Below are positions 1-9,750 of a stretch of DNA of 35,545 nucleotides, piece by piece. The first letter of the stretch is position 1; every line of letters starts with the position of its first letter. The notes beneath the pieces were generated by a model. That model was not told the DNA's origin. It made no database searches and saw nothing but the letters and a program-made list of their open reading frames with translations. The DNA is from Actinomycetota bacterium (GTDB lineage Bacteria; Actinomycetota; Acidimicrobiia; Acidimicrobiales; Ilumatobacteraceae). Position numbers and translations under genes: made by a program. The stretch covers positions 1-35,545 of the forward strand of contig WLMZ01000024.1 of NCBI GenBank assembly GCA_009726095.1, read 5' to 3'.

Positions 1-15
1 CCTGGGGCCGATGCC

Positions 16-687
16 TTAGACCAGTCGATGGGCGATGTTGGTGAACTTGTCGTCGAACTCTCCAGCCAGCACCAGCACTGGCGCAGTGATCTCTGCCAGG
101 TGATCCCACAACGGTTGCTGGCTACCGGTGCCCGCCAGACGCAGGCTGCTGGCCAGACCGGCAGCGGTGTTCTGCAGGCGATCCTCGAGCGCCCGTGCCT
201 GGACGGGCAGCGTGGCGAACAGCGGAAGGGCCAGCCACTTCACGAGGAACTTCTCCACGCCATCGGCTTGCGCGTTGCAGGCCAAGACCTCGTCAGCGGC
301 GCGACGTTGTGCCCGTTCGATGGGGTCCTCGATGCCGGCTGTTGCGCCGAGCAGTGTCAGGGAGCGAACCAGATGGGGATGGGCAAGGGCAAGGTGTAGG
401 CACAACCGGCCACCCATTGAGTAGCCGACATAGTCAGCCTCGCCCGTGGTTGCGGCCAGCAGATCGGCGCCCTGTTGCAGGTTCGCCCGGATATCGCTGG
501 AGTACCCATGCCCGGCGGCGTCCACCAGTACGACCTCGTGGTCGGCGGCGAACTGTTCAGCGACAGGCAACCACGACCGACCGGTCTGCGTGAATCCGTG
601 TACGAACACCATGCGCGGTCCAGTTCCCCGGCGCATCGACCACAGTGGCCCCGGCGCGGCTCGCCAACCAGCGGGCGTGTCAGACAT
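16..687 (-). CDS. menH: MenH-like SHCHC synthase (alpha/beta hydrolase), C-terminus cut by a stop
   Basis: Likely 2-succinyl-6-hydroxy-2,4-cyclohexadiene-1-carboxylate synthase, which removes pyruvate from the MenD product in cytosolic menaquinone synthesis. The 223-residue frame shows the oxyanion motif HGFTQTG, the nucleophile elbow GYSMGGR, a MenH-like cap segment (GIEDPIERAQRR...ALPLFATL) and the acid-residue segment LAGEFDDKF. It then stops at TAA (16-18), before the catalytic His segment expected about 25 residues later. The same frame continues beyond the stop as GIGPR to the window edge, which is what an intact MenH would show there. The ATG at 687 is chosen because upstream codons in this frame are only the shadow of the preceding gene, whose stop it overlaps by 8 bp. 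menD and menF nearby support MenH over a generic hydrolase. It may be a pseudogene or a base error. Confidence 0.75.
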   Translation of the reverse strand: MSDTPAGWRAAPGPLWSMRRGTGPRMVFVHGFTQTGRSWLPVAEQFAADHEVVLVDAAGHGYSSDIRANLQQGADLLAATTGEADYVGYSMGGRLCLHLALAHPHLVRSLTLLGATAGIEDPIERAQRRAADEVLACNAQADGVEKFLVKWLALPLFATLPVQARALEDRLQNTAAGLASSLRLAGTGSQQPLWDHLAEITAPVLVLAGEFDDKFTNIAHRLV

Positions 688-1387
688 CGCAGGCGTCGTC
701 GACGCAGGCCTGCGCATCCTGGGGCTCGGCCTTGGGCGTGTCCTGCAGTTCCCTCGACAACAGGCGTTCGAGGGCACGCTCGAACACGTCGGCATCCTGG
801 GCCCCCGGTATGGCCCACTGGCCATTGATGACAAAGGTGGGCACGGCGGTGATGCCGTTGGCGGCGGCAACGGCGAGATCTTCCATGACCTCGCCATGTC
901 CGGCGTCGGAGCTCAGCATTGTGCGCACCTCATCGGCATCGAAACCGCACTCGGTGGCGCAGGTGACCAACACCTCTGGCTCGCCGATGTTCAGGCCCTC
1001 GGTGAAGTACGCCCGCAGCAGGCGCTCTTTCATGGCGATCTGGTCGCCGTGGGTCTCGGCGAACCACAGCAGGCGATGGGCGAGCAGTGTGTTGGCGCGA
1101 AGTGCTCGGTCCATGTGGAACTCGATCCCGTCTGCTGCCGCGACGGCGGTGAGTTGTTCGATGATCTGCTCGGCGCGCTCGTGGCCGCCGAACTTCTTCG
1201 CGTATGCCTCGACAACGGGCTGTGCCTTGCCGGGTGATGCCGTGGGGTCGAGTTGGTAGGGCTTGTACACCACCTCGATGTCCGCTGCCCCCGGCAGGTG
1301 TTGGACGCGTGCCAGTGCTGTCTCGAACCGCCGCTTACCGATGTAACACCACGGACAGACAACGTCAGACCAGATCTCCACTCGCAT
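680..1387 (-). CDS. DsbA-family thiol oxidoreductase, FrnE-like
   Basis: A thioredoxin-fold oxidoreductase or isomerase of the FrnE branch of the DsbA family (235 residues). The redox motif CPWC is at residues 11-14 (SDVVCPWCYIGKRRFE), and the helical insert and the late motif FVINGQWAIPGAQ (cis-Pro loop region) are typical of FrnE. There is no signal peptide, so it should act in the cytoplasm. The ATG at 1387 puts the CxxC near the N-terminus as in the family; a longer in-frame upstream extension lacks family features. Its stop overlaps the menH start by 8 bp, so the two are probably translated from one message. Its start lies only 19 bp from the divergent menD start. The substrate is unknown, and its link to the quinone genes may be positional only. 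Confidence 0.88.
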   Translation of the reverse strand: MRVEIWSDVVCPWCYIGKRRFETALARVQHLPGAADIEVVYKPYQLDPTASPGKAQPVVEAYAKKFGGHERAEQIIEQLTAVAAADGIEFHMDRALRANTLLAHRLLWFAETHGDQIAMKERLLRAYFTEGLNIGEPEVLVTCATECGFDADEVRTMLSSDAGHGEVMEDLAVAAANGITAVPTFVINGQWAIPGAQDADVFERALERLLSRELQDTPKAEPQDAQACVDDACDV

Positions 1388-1406
1388 ACATGACACGATA
1401 GAACCG
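1388..1406. promoter_or_regulatory. very short divergent gap between frnE-like and menD
   Basis: Only 19 bp separate the two divergent start codons. No Shine-Dalgarno-like purine run precedes menD (bases just upstream read cgatagaacc). Promoters for each gene must therefore lie inside the other gene, or the messages are leaderless or nearly so. This is inferred from spacing only. Confidence 0.4.
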
Positions 1407-3137
1407 ATGTCGCCCGCACACACGCCCGCACCCGTAACCGGGAACCTGCCCGAGGACACCGCAGCCACCTTCTGCGCCACGCTCATCGACGAGTGGATCC
1501 ACCATGGTGTGCGTCATGCGGTGGTCGCCCCCGGGTCGCGGTCCACGCCGATGGCGTTGGCCCTCACCGATCGGCCGGAGCTCACGGTGCACGTCGTGCA
1601 CGACGAGCGTGCCGCATCGTTCGTCGCTCTCGGCATCGGGCTGCACGGGGTGCCGGCAATCCTGCTGTGCACCAGCGGAACCGCCGCAGCGCATTTCCAC
1701 GGCGCAGTCATCGAGGCGCACCAGTCGGCAGTACCGATGATCGTGTGCACCGCCGATCGCCCGCCTGAGCTACGCGACGTCGGAGCTCCCCAGACCATCG
1801 ATCAGACCAAGCTGTACGGCAACTCCGTGCGCTGGTTCCACGATCCCGGCGTGGCCAGCGAGGCGGCAGCGCATACCTGGCGTTCGCTCGCGGCGCACTG
1901 CTTCGCGTCGTCGACCGGTGCGTGGCCGGGTCCGGTGCATCTCAATTTGCCGTTCCGCGAGCCGTTGGTGGGCCACGCAGGACCGTTACCGCTGCGCCTC
2001 GCTGCGCCCGACCGCCGAGCCGCCATCAACGCCGTTGCCTCGCTCGATGCTGGGTCGCTGGCCGACCTCGCTGCGCTGCTGGGTCATCGGCGGGGGGTCA
2101 TCGTTGCGGGCCGGGGATGTGGCGACGCTGCTGGCGTCGTCGAGCTGGCGGTGGCGTCGGGTTGGCCGGTCATCGCCGATTCCCGCTCAGGCCTGGGTCA
2201 CCACCACGGACCGGTTGTTCGGTCAGCGGATCAAATCCTGCGCCACGCAGCCTTCGCCGCACAGCATCTCCCCGATGTCGTGGTTCGACTCGGCGAACCG
2301 CCGGCGTCGAAGGTGCTGAACCAGTGGCTGTCAGGATCGGGAGCGGCACAGGTGCAGGTCACGTCGGTGCCAGTGTGGACCGATGCTGACGGGGTCATCA
2401 CACATCGCGTGGTTGCCGATCCCGCGGCGGTGTGTCGCTCGCTCGCAGCGGTCCTGTCGTTCGGTGCTTCCGATTGGGCCGATGAGTGGCTCGTCGCCGA
2501 GGGCCGGGCGCAGATGGCGGTCACCGCTGCTCTGGGGGACGACGCGCACACGATCCTCACTGAGCCGTTGGTGGCTCGATCCGTCGGGTCGCTGTTGCCC
2601 GGCGGCGCGCAGTTGGTGGTGTCGTCATCGATGCCCATCCGCGACGTGGAGTGGTTCGGTCTTATCGCAGAGGGCGTGACGGTGCACTCCAATCGCGGCG
2701 CGAACGGCATCGATGGTGTCATTGCCACGGCCATCGGTGTGGCCGCCAGCACGCAGTCGCCCACGGCGCTGCTCATCGGCGATGTTGCGTTCCTGCACGA
2801 CAGCGCTGCGCTCGTTGGTCTGGCTGCCCGCAACCTGGATCTGCGCATCGTGCTGATCGACAACGATGGTGGGGGAATCTTCAGCTTCCTGCCCCAGGCG
2901 GCCTCCTTGGCGGGTGGCCGTTTCGAGCAACTGTTCGGCACGCCGCACAACACCAACCTCGTTGCGCTGGCTGCTGCCCACGGGCTGTCCGTGACGGCAG
3001 TGTCTACCCTTCACGATCTTGGTCAGGCGTTGTCCGCTGTCGGCCCGCACGTGATCCATGTGCGGTCAGAACGCGCCGAGAACGTGGTCGTACACCAACG
3101 CATCACCGATGCGGTCGTTGCCTCGCTCGATTCCTGA
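1407..3137 (+). CDS. menD: MenD, SEPHCHC synthase
   Basis: 2-succinyl-5-enolpyruvyl-6-hydroxy-3-cyclohexene-1-carboxylate synthase. It is a thiamine-diphosphate enzyme joining isochorismate and 2-oxoglutarate in the second step of menaquinone synthesis. At 576 residues it is full length. Visible motifs are GSRSTP (43-48), the ThDP-activating Glu in VVHDERAASFVALG (Glu67), TSGTAAAHFHGAVIEAH, and DRPPELRDVGAPQTIDQ (about 118-132). The C-terminal ThDP/metal motif begins at GD (458-459) and ends at the Asn of IDNDGGGIFSF (Asn486). It faces the menF gene, which makes its substrate, across an 18-bp gap holding a strong inverted repeat. The ATG at 1407 gives the usual N-terminus. Confidence 0.97.
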   Translation: MSPAHTPAPVTGNLPEDTAATFCATLIDEWIHHGVRHAVVAPGSRSTPMALALTDRPELTVHVVHDERAASFVALGIGLHGVPAILLCTSGTAAAHFHGAVIEAHQSAVPMIVCTADRPPELRDVGAPQTIDQTKLYGNSVRWFHDPGVASEAAAHTWRSLAAHCFASSTGAWPGPVHLNLPFREPLVGHAGPLPLRLAAPDRRAAINAVASLDAGSLADLAALLGHRRGVIVAGRGCGDAAGVVELAVASGWPVIADSRSGLGHHHGPVVRSADQILRHAAFAAQHLPDVVVRLGEPPASKVLNQWLSGSGAAQVQVTSVPVWTDADGVITHRVVADPAAVCRSLAAVLSFGASDWADEWLVAEGRAQMAVTAALGDDAHTILTEPLVARSVGSLLPGGAQLVVSSSMPIRDVEWFGLIAEGVTVHSNRGANGIDGVIATAIGVAASTQSPTALLIGDVAFLHDSAALVGLAARNLDLRIVLIDNDGGGIFSFLPQAASLAGGRFEQLFGTPHNTNLVALAAAHGLSVTAVSTLHDLGQALSAVGPHVIHVRSERAENVVVHQRITDAVVASLDS

Positions 3138-3142
3138 ACCGC

Positions 3143-3174
3143 GGCCGTCATCCGCTCAGGGGCGGATGATGGCC
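3143..3174. terminator. inverted repeat between convergent menD and menF
   Basis: Arms 3143-3155 (ggccgtcatccgc) and 3162-3174 (gcggatgatggcc) pair over 13 positions with one G-T wobble and a 6-base loop. The menF stop codon lies in and beside the loop. No long T run follows on either strand. Its placement between two convergent genes suggests a bidirectional terminator. Confidence 0.6.
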
Positions 3175-4334
3175 GAGAGCATCGCTTGAAACTTGGCCTG
3201 TGTCTCGGCCAGTTCGGCCAACGGTTCACTGTCGGCCACAATGCCCCCGCCGGCAAACAAGCGGGCCTGTCGGCGATCGGTGGAGAACTCGGCGCAGCGA
3301 ATGGCGACCGCCCACGTTCCGTTGCCGCGTGAATCCATCCAGCCGACAGCGCCGCCGTAACGCCCGCGGCGGAAGCCCTCGACGCGTTCGATCAACTCCA
3401 GCGCAGCGGCCTGCGGGTGCCCACCGAGGGCCGGTGTGGGGGAAAGGGCGCGGGCGAGCGTCAGCACATCGGGGCCGGGTTGCGACAGGTGCCCCTCCAT
3501 GCGTGTGCCGAGATGCTGCACATTTGCAACGGCAACAATCGACGGCTCGGGCTCCCAATCGAGGTAGCTGGCCCACGGCAACAGCGTGTCGTGCACGACA
3601 TCGATCACGACGCGGTGTTCGATCTGGTTCTTCGCGCTCGCCAGCAGCTCGGCCGCAAGACGGGCGTCGGTGGCCGGATCGCCGGTGCGGGGTGTGGTGC
3701 CGGCGAGGGGGTGCGACGAGACCGTGGCTCCGTCGAGGCCAACCAGCAACTCGGGTGACGCGCCGACGAAACCATCGATGGCGTACCGATAGCTCGAACC
3801 GAAGCTGGCACGTAGCCGAAGCATCACTGCGTGCACGTCGATGGGTTCGGTGGACGTGACCACGATGTCGCGGGCGATCACGGCCTTGTCGAGCAGCCCG
3901 GCGCGCACTGCATCGCGTGCGGCGGTCACTGCGGCGAGATACGTCGCCACGTCGACCCCGGGGCGCACGGTGAACTCCGCAGCAGCGGGCGCCGGCCGTG
4001 GTGCAGCAGCGGGGACCTCGGCGTTGTCGATGATGGTGATCCACCGCTGCCCATCGGCGCCCTTGCCGATGGTGACCGCCGGGATCACCAGCTTGGCCGA
4101 GGCGCCGGGTTTGAACGGCAGCACCCCCAGCGCAACCGGCCCACATCCGGCGGCGCCGACGTAGTCCTCGCAGTCGATCGAGGCCAGCAGGTCGAGCGCC
4201 GAGTCGGCCTCGACCCGTGCGGCCACCCCGCGCCCGGCCAGGCCAACGCCATCGCGTACGAACAAGAAGCCGTCGCCGCCAGCAAAATCGTTGAGGTCGA
4301 CGTCGTCAGGAAAGAGGGTGGTGACGGCGCGCAC
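3156..4334 (-). CDS. menF: isochorismate synthase
   Basis: Chorismate-utilising enzyme that converts chorismate to isochorismate, the entry to menaquinone. The 392-residue protein has the chorismate-binding fold in its C-terminal two-thirds: the general-base Lys segment LLDKAVIARDIVV, then PELLVGLDG, HPLAGTTPRTG, KNQIEHRVVIDVVHDTL, LSPTPALGGHP, ERVEGFRRGRYGGAVGW and the final GGGIVADSEP...E helix. Salicylate synthase and anthranilate synthase share this fold. The flanking menD and menG favour isochorismate synthase for menaquinone. The start is GTG at 4334. It lies 50 bp downstream of menG on the same strand, so they are probably co-transcribed. Confidence 0.92.
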   Translation of the reverse strand: MRAVTTLFPDDVDLNDFAGGDGFLFVRDGVGLAGRGVAARVEADSALDLLASIDCEDYVGAAGCGPVALGVLPFKPGASAKLVIPAVTIGKGADGQRWITIIDNAEVPAAAPRPAPAAAEFTVRPGVDVATYLAAVTAARDAVRAGLLDKAVIARDIVVTSTEPIDVHAVMLRLRASFGSSYRYAIDGFVGASPELLVGLDGATVSSHPLAGTTPRTGDPATDARLAAELLASAKNQIEHRVVIDVVHDTLLPWASYLDWEPEPSIVAVANVQHLGTRMEGHLSQPGPDVLTLARALSPTPALGGHPQAAALELIERVEGFRRGRYGGAVGWMDSRGNGTWAVAIRCAEFSTDRRQARLFAGGGIVADSEPLAELAETQAKFQAMLSAIIRP

Positions 4335-4384
4335 GGGGTCAGCTTAGGAGCGCTGTCCGTGCGTGGCGCTGATGTGGCGCCGTG

Positions 4385-5089
4385 CTACGAACGCGTGCCG
4401 AGCAGCAGCTGGGTGATGCCGCCGCTCAGGAGTCGGTGCTCGGCATCGGCGAAGCCGGCGGCGCGCAGCGCTGCGACCATGACATCGCCCGAGGGCAGGT
4501 ACGCCACGCTCTTGGGCAGGTAGCGGTAGGCCGCCTTGTCGCTGAGCAGTCCACCGATCTTGGGCACCACCTTGCCGAAGTAGAAGGCGTGGCCGAAGCG
4601 CATCAGCCGGTTCTTGGGGATACCCACATCGAGCAGGGCGATGCGTCCGCCAGGACGCACGACGCGCCCGAGTTCGTTGAAGAAGGCGGGCAGGTCGACG
4701 AGGTTGCGAAGAGCGAAGCCGCATGTGACGCCGTCGACGCAATCATCGGGGAAGGGCATGTTCAGGATGTCGGCCTGTGTGCGGGGCGAGCCGCTGCGGT
4801 CGGCTGCCAGCATGCCGTAGCTGAGATCGACCGAGAGCGGCTGGTAGCCGGCGCGGGACAGATCGAGGCACAGGTCGCCCGTGCCGCTGGCGAGGTCGAG
4901 CACCAGACTGCCCGGCGGCAGTGCGAGCAGGCGTACGGCCTTGCGTCGCCAGCGGACATCGAGCCGAAAGGTCATGATGCGGTTCACCATGTCGTAGCGC
5001 GGGGCGATGCTGTCGAACATCTGCCGGACGGCCACGACCTTCTCGTCGCCCTGGGGCAACGTGTCTCGATCCCACGTGGATTTGCTCAT
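4385..5089 (-). CDS. menG: demethylmenaquinone methyltransferase
   Basis: UbiE/MenG-family SAM-dependent C-methyltransferase (234 residues) for the last step of menaquinone synthesis. Motifs: the N-terminal VRQMFDSIAPRYDMVNRIMTF, SAM motif I VLDLASGTGDLCLDL, the ADILNMPFPDD segment, CGFALRNLVDLPAFF, LGRVVRPGGRIALLDVG, and the C-terminal YRYLPKSVAYLPSG. The ATG at 5089 is chosen because residues from there match the family start; the frame is open much further upstream but only as the shadow of the opposite-strand dehydrogenase gene. It reads toward menF. The 105-bp region to the divergent acyl-CoA dehydrogenase gene presumably holds promoters for both. Confidence 0.95.
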   Translation of the reverse strand: MSKSTWDRDTLPQGDEKVVAVRQMFDSIAPRYDMVNRIMTFRLDVRWRRKAVRLLALPPGSLVLDLASGTGDLCLDLSRAGYQPLSVDLSYGMLAADRSGSPRTQADILNMPFPDDCVDGVTCGFALRNLVDLPAFFNELGRVVRPGGRIALLDVGIPKNRLMRFGHAFYFGKVVPKIGGLLSDKAAYRYLPKSVAYLPSGDVMVAALRAAGFADAEHRLLSGGITQLLLGTRS

Positions 5090-5183
5090 CGGCTGAAGGC
5101 TACGACCGAAGGAGTGGCGCAATGCACCCGCGACCGGCGAGACTCGGCGGGTTCGCCTGCGGTTGGGTACCGCACACATCCTT

Positions 5184-5189
5184 CGGAGG
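5184..5189 (+). promoter_or_regulatory. ribosome binding site of the acyl-CoA dehydrogenase gene
   Basis: The purine-rich run cggagg lies 5 bases before the ATG at 5195 and fixes that start against the long open frame upstream. Confidence 0.7.
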
Positions 5190-5194
5190 CCATC

Positions 5195-6415
5195 ATGATC
5201 GACTTCACATTCCCCCCCGAGGTGGAAGAAATCCGCATGAAGGTGCGGCAATTCATGGACGAGGTGGTGCGCCCGCGCTGGGATGCCACCGACCAGAACG
5301 ATCGCGCCGAGGTGGTCAAGACCATCGGCAAGTTGCGTCACAAGGCCAAGGAGGACTGGGGTCTCTGGCTGCCACACATGCCCAAGGAATGGGGCGGCAT
5401 GGCACTGGGGCCGACCGCGATGGCGGCGGTGTCGGCCGAGGCTGCCAAGGTGGGCATCGGACCATTCGTCCTCAACGCTCAGGCGCCCGATGAGGGTAAC
5501 CAGCACACGCTCGAGCACTGGGGCACTGACGAGCAGAAGGAGAAGTACCTCCGGCCGTTGTGCGAGGGCACCACGCGCAGCTGCTTCGCGATGACCGAGC
5601 CCGAGGTGGCCGGCAGTGACCCCACGCTGATCAAGACGTTTGCCTACCGTGATGGCGACGAATGGGTCATCAACGGTCACAAGTGGTTCATCAGCGGCGC
5701 CCGTGGCGCCAAGTTCGCCCTACTCGTGGCTCGCACCGAGGAAGACCCCGACATCCCGCAGGCAGCCAACAGCTGCTTCATCGTCGACCTGCCCAGTCCC
5801 GGGTGGACCATCGTGCGCGACGTGCAGACGATGAGCGGTGGCCACAACCACTGTGAGATCCTCATCGAGGACCTACGCGTGCCCGCCGCCAACATGCTCG
5901 GCGGCCAGGGCCAGGGCCATCTGCTCGGCCAGTATCGGCTCGGGCCGGCCCGTCTTGCGCACTGCATGCGTTGGCTCGGCCAGGCAGAGATGGCTCTGGA
6001 CATGATGGTGAAGCGGTCGATGGAGCGCTACAGCCATGGTTCGTACCTGGCCGAGAAGCAGGGCATCCAGTGGCTCATCGCCGACTCGGCGATGGAGCTG
6101 TACCAGTGCAAGCTGATGGTCCTGCACGCTGCGTACAAGATCGAGAACAAGATGGACTTCACCAGCGAGGTCTCGATGGCCAAGCACTTCGTGGCCAACA
6201 GTCTGTGGCGCATCATCGACCGTGCGGTGCAGGTGCACGGCGCGCTCGGCTATTCCACCGACACGCCGTTGGCGGGCATGCTGCAGCAGGCGCGGTGGAG
6301 CCGTTTCGCCGATGGTGCCGACGAGATCCACCAGATGCGTATCGCTCAGCGCACCATCGCTGCCTGGAACGACCACGGCAGCACCAAGAAGGCCACGGGC
6401 GACCTGCCGTTGTAA
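5195..6415 (+). CDS. acyl-CoA dehydrogenase, ACAD10/11-like
   Basis: FAD-dependent enzyme introducing the alpha,beta double bond into an acyl-CoA (406 residues, normal length). The mid-domain shows CFAMTEPEVAGSDPTLI (about 130-146), then the FAD/substrate strand GDEWVINGHKWFISGA. The C-terminal helical domain has QVHGALGYSTDTPLAGM and ends with FADGADEIHQMRIAQRT. The DGxDEIH segment occupies the place where ACAD10/11 and many actinobacterial FadE proteins carry their catalytic acid. Substrate chain or ring cannot be read from sequence. It converges on the flavin monooxygenase gene with 7 bp between them and opens a cluster of acyl-CoA genes, which suggests catabolism of an uncommon acid. Confidence 0.92.
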   Translation: MIDFTFPPEVEEIRMKVRQFMDEVVRPRWDATDQNDRAEVVKTIGKLRHKAKEDWGLWLPHMPKEWGGMALGPTAMAAVSAEAAKVGIGPFVLNAQAPDEGNQHTLEHWGTDEQKEKYLRPLCEGTTRSCFAMTEPEVAGSDPTLIKTFAYRDGDEWVINGHKWFISGARGAKFALLVARTEEDPDIPQAANSCFIVDLPSPGWTIVRDVQTMSGGHNHCEILIEDLRVPAANMLGGQGQGHLLGQYRLGPARLAHCMRWLGQAEMALDMMVKRSMERYSHGSYLAEKQGIQWLIADSAMELYQCKLMVLHAAYKIENKMDFTSEVSMAKHFVANSLWRIIDRAVQVHGALGYSTDTPLAGMLQQARWSRFADGADEIHQMRIAQRTIAAWNDHGSTKKATGDLPL

Positions 6416-6422
6416 CCCACCA

Positions 6423-7910
<1,488 letters not shown>

Positions 7911-8010
7911 CTGCTTCGTCCTTCGTATCCGTCGGGCACGCTGATCGGCGCGACCCAGCGGACTCTACTGGCGACACCCCGCAGCCCCCGAGCGCAGCCC
8001 GGTTGCCGGA

Positions 8011-9642
8011 TCAGTGCTGGGCGGCGGTTTGCTTGGCCCAGCGGTAGTCGGCCTTGCCGCTGGGGGAGCGTTCGATGTGGTCCACGAACACGAAAGCCTT
8101 CGGCAACTTGTACCGGGCGATGTGGCGAGCCGCCTCGGCCAGGAGATCGGCCTCGGTGACGGTGTAGCCCTCGCGGATACGCACGACCGCCACGACCTCG
8201 TTGCCCCAGCGATCACTCGGGCGGCCGGCGACCACGCAGTCGTAGACGCCCTCGTGGGCCTTGAGTGCAGCCTCGACCTCTTCGGCGAAGATCTTCTCAC
8301 CACCGCTGTTGATGGTGGCGCTGTCGCGGCCGTGCAGCTCGATGGTGCCGTCGCGGCGTAGCCGGGCCCGGTCGCCGGGCACCGCGTAGCGCACGCCGCC
8401 GATGACTGGGTAGGTGCGCGCGGTCTTGGCCGGATCGCCAAGGTACCCGAGGGCCAGGTGGCCGCTCTTGGCCAGCCAGCCGAGTTCGTCCTCGCCGGGT
8501 GTCAGCTGGCGGTCGAGATCGGCCGACAGCACATGGTTGCCGGGGCTGATGGGGAAGGTGCCCGTGGTTGCGTTGGCCCCCGCCGACACCTGGCTCACCT
8601 GCCCACCGGCTTCCGATGAGCCGAGCCCATCGACGATCATCAGCGTGGGCAAATGGCGCAGCAACTCGTCTTTGAGGTTGGCCGACAGGGCAGCACCGCC
8701 CGAGAGCACCACGGTGAGGCTGGACAGGTCGTAGCTGTTGCGGTCGAGTTCGTCGAGCAGTGGCCGGGCGAAGGCATCGCCGACGATCAGCAAGAAGTCG
8801 AGCCGTTCGCGCTCGATCAGGCCCCACACCTCAACTGGGTCCAGGCGGTCGGGGGACTCCTGAACGAACACGGTGCCGCCGGAGTTCCACGTGCGAAAGC
8901 TCATCCAGTGCGCGGCGCCGTGCATGAACGGCGGTGCAAGCAGGGCGCGCAGGCCACCGACGGCCTCGTCGGCGAACTCCTGCAGCGACGTCGCGGTCCT
9001 CGGCCCGCCGAAGCATTCGATGATGGCGTCGCCGCCTCGCCAGAGCACGCCCTTGGGCATGCCGGTGGTGCCGCCGGTGTAGAGGATGTAGAGATCGTCG
9101 CCCGAGGTCGTGACCGGTGGCCGTTGGTTGGACGACCCGGCCAGAGCATCTTCGTACCACACCGCCCCGGGGAGCAGATCGTTGCCCGAAGCGTCGGGCA
9201 CCTGCAGGATGACCCGCAGCGATGGTACTTCGTGGAGCACCTCGGCCAGGGTGGGGGCGAACTGCGAGTGCACCACCACGGCCGCTGCCTGCGAATCGTT
9301 GAGCAGATAGCGCAACTCCTCGGCGACGTAGCGGTAGTTCACGTTGAGCGGGGCAACGCGGGCCTTGAATGCTCCGAGCATCGCTTCGAGGTACTCATTG
9401 CCGTTGTGCAGGTAGATGGCCAGGTGATCCTGTCCGCTTGCTGAGCCGTGCAGGTGAGAGCGCTCGGTGTGACAGCCGAGTCGCTGCCCGTGCAAGTAGT
9501 TGGCGAGGCGCCGGGTGCGGTCGGTGACGTCGGCCCACGTGAGTCGGCGATCGCGGAAGACCAGACAGAGTTCGTTCGGACGCGTGGCGGCGATCGCCTC
9601 GTGGATATCGCCCACACTGAAGTCAGCGTTGCTGGTTTCCAT
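8011..9642 (-). CDS. acyl-CoA synthetase (AMP-forming ligase), first of two
   Basis: ANL-superfamily ligase that activates a carboxylate to its acyl-adenylate and then to CoA thioester (543 residues from this start). Motifs are the P-loop ILYTGGTTGMPKGVLW, VDGLGSSEAGG (A5), the hinge region PGDRARLRRDGTIELHGRD, SATINSGGEKIFAEEVE (A8), and the catalytic Lys near the end in SPSGKADYRW (A10). The ATG at 9642 is preferred because family N-termini begin close to SVGDIHEAIAA; an in-frame start at 9678 would add 12 residues. It is read divergently from the LLM oxidoreductase gene and toward the flavin monooxygenase gene. The acid it activates is not evident. Confidence 0.9.
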   Translation of the reverse strand: METSNADFSVGDIHEAIAATRPNELCLVFRDRRLTWADVTDRTRRLANYLHGQRLGCHTERSHLHGSASGQDHLAIYLHNGNEYLEAMLGAFKARVAPLNVNYRYVAEELRYLLNDSQAAAVVVHSQFAPTLAEVLHEVPSLRVILQVPDASGNDLLPGAVWYEDALAGSSNQRPPVTTSGDDLYILYTGGTTGMPKGVLWRGGDAIIECFGGPRTATSLQEFADEAVGGLRALLAPPFMHGAAHWMSFRTWNSGGTVFVQESPDRLDPVEVWGLIERERLDFLLIVGDAFARPLLDELDRNSYDLSSLTVVLSGGAALSANLKDELLRHLPTLMIVDGLGSSEAGGQVSQVSAGANATTGTFPISPGNHVLSADLDRQLTPGEDELGWLAKSGHLALGYLGDPAKTARTYPVIGGVRYAVPGDRARLRRDGTIELHGRDSATINSGGEKIFAEEVEAALKAHEGVYDCVVAGRPSDRWGNEVVAVVRIREGYTVTEADLLAEAARHIARYKLPKAFVFVDHIERSPSGKADYRWAKQTAAQH

Positions 9643-9750
9643 CAGGACGCAAGCTACGGCGCTCGTGGGGCATGACACGAACTCACCGGGTTGTCGAGCG
9701 CTGCATCAGTCACGGTGTCATGCGCTGCGTTCGGCTCTAGGGTTCCGGCC
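9643..9750. promoter_or_regulatory. divergent intergenic region, ligase and LLM oxidoreductase
   Basis: These 108 bp separate two divergent starts and should contain promoters for both. I see no clear palindromic operator or convincing -10/-35 pair. Confidence 0.35.

Noticed and set aside
4382-5194. Possible long N-terminal extension of the acyl-CoA dehydrogenase frame
   Set aside because: It is the antisense shadow of menG, and a good ribosome site plus family start lies at 5195.
5090-5680. N-terminal extension of the menG frame
   Set aside because: It is antisense to the acyl-CoA dehydrogenase; MenG homology begins at the ATG at 5089.
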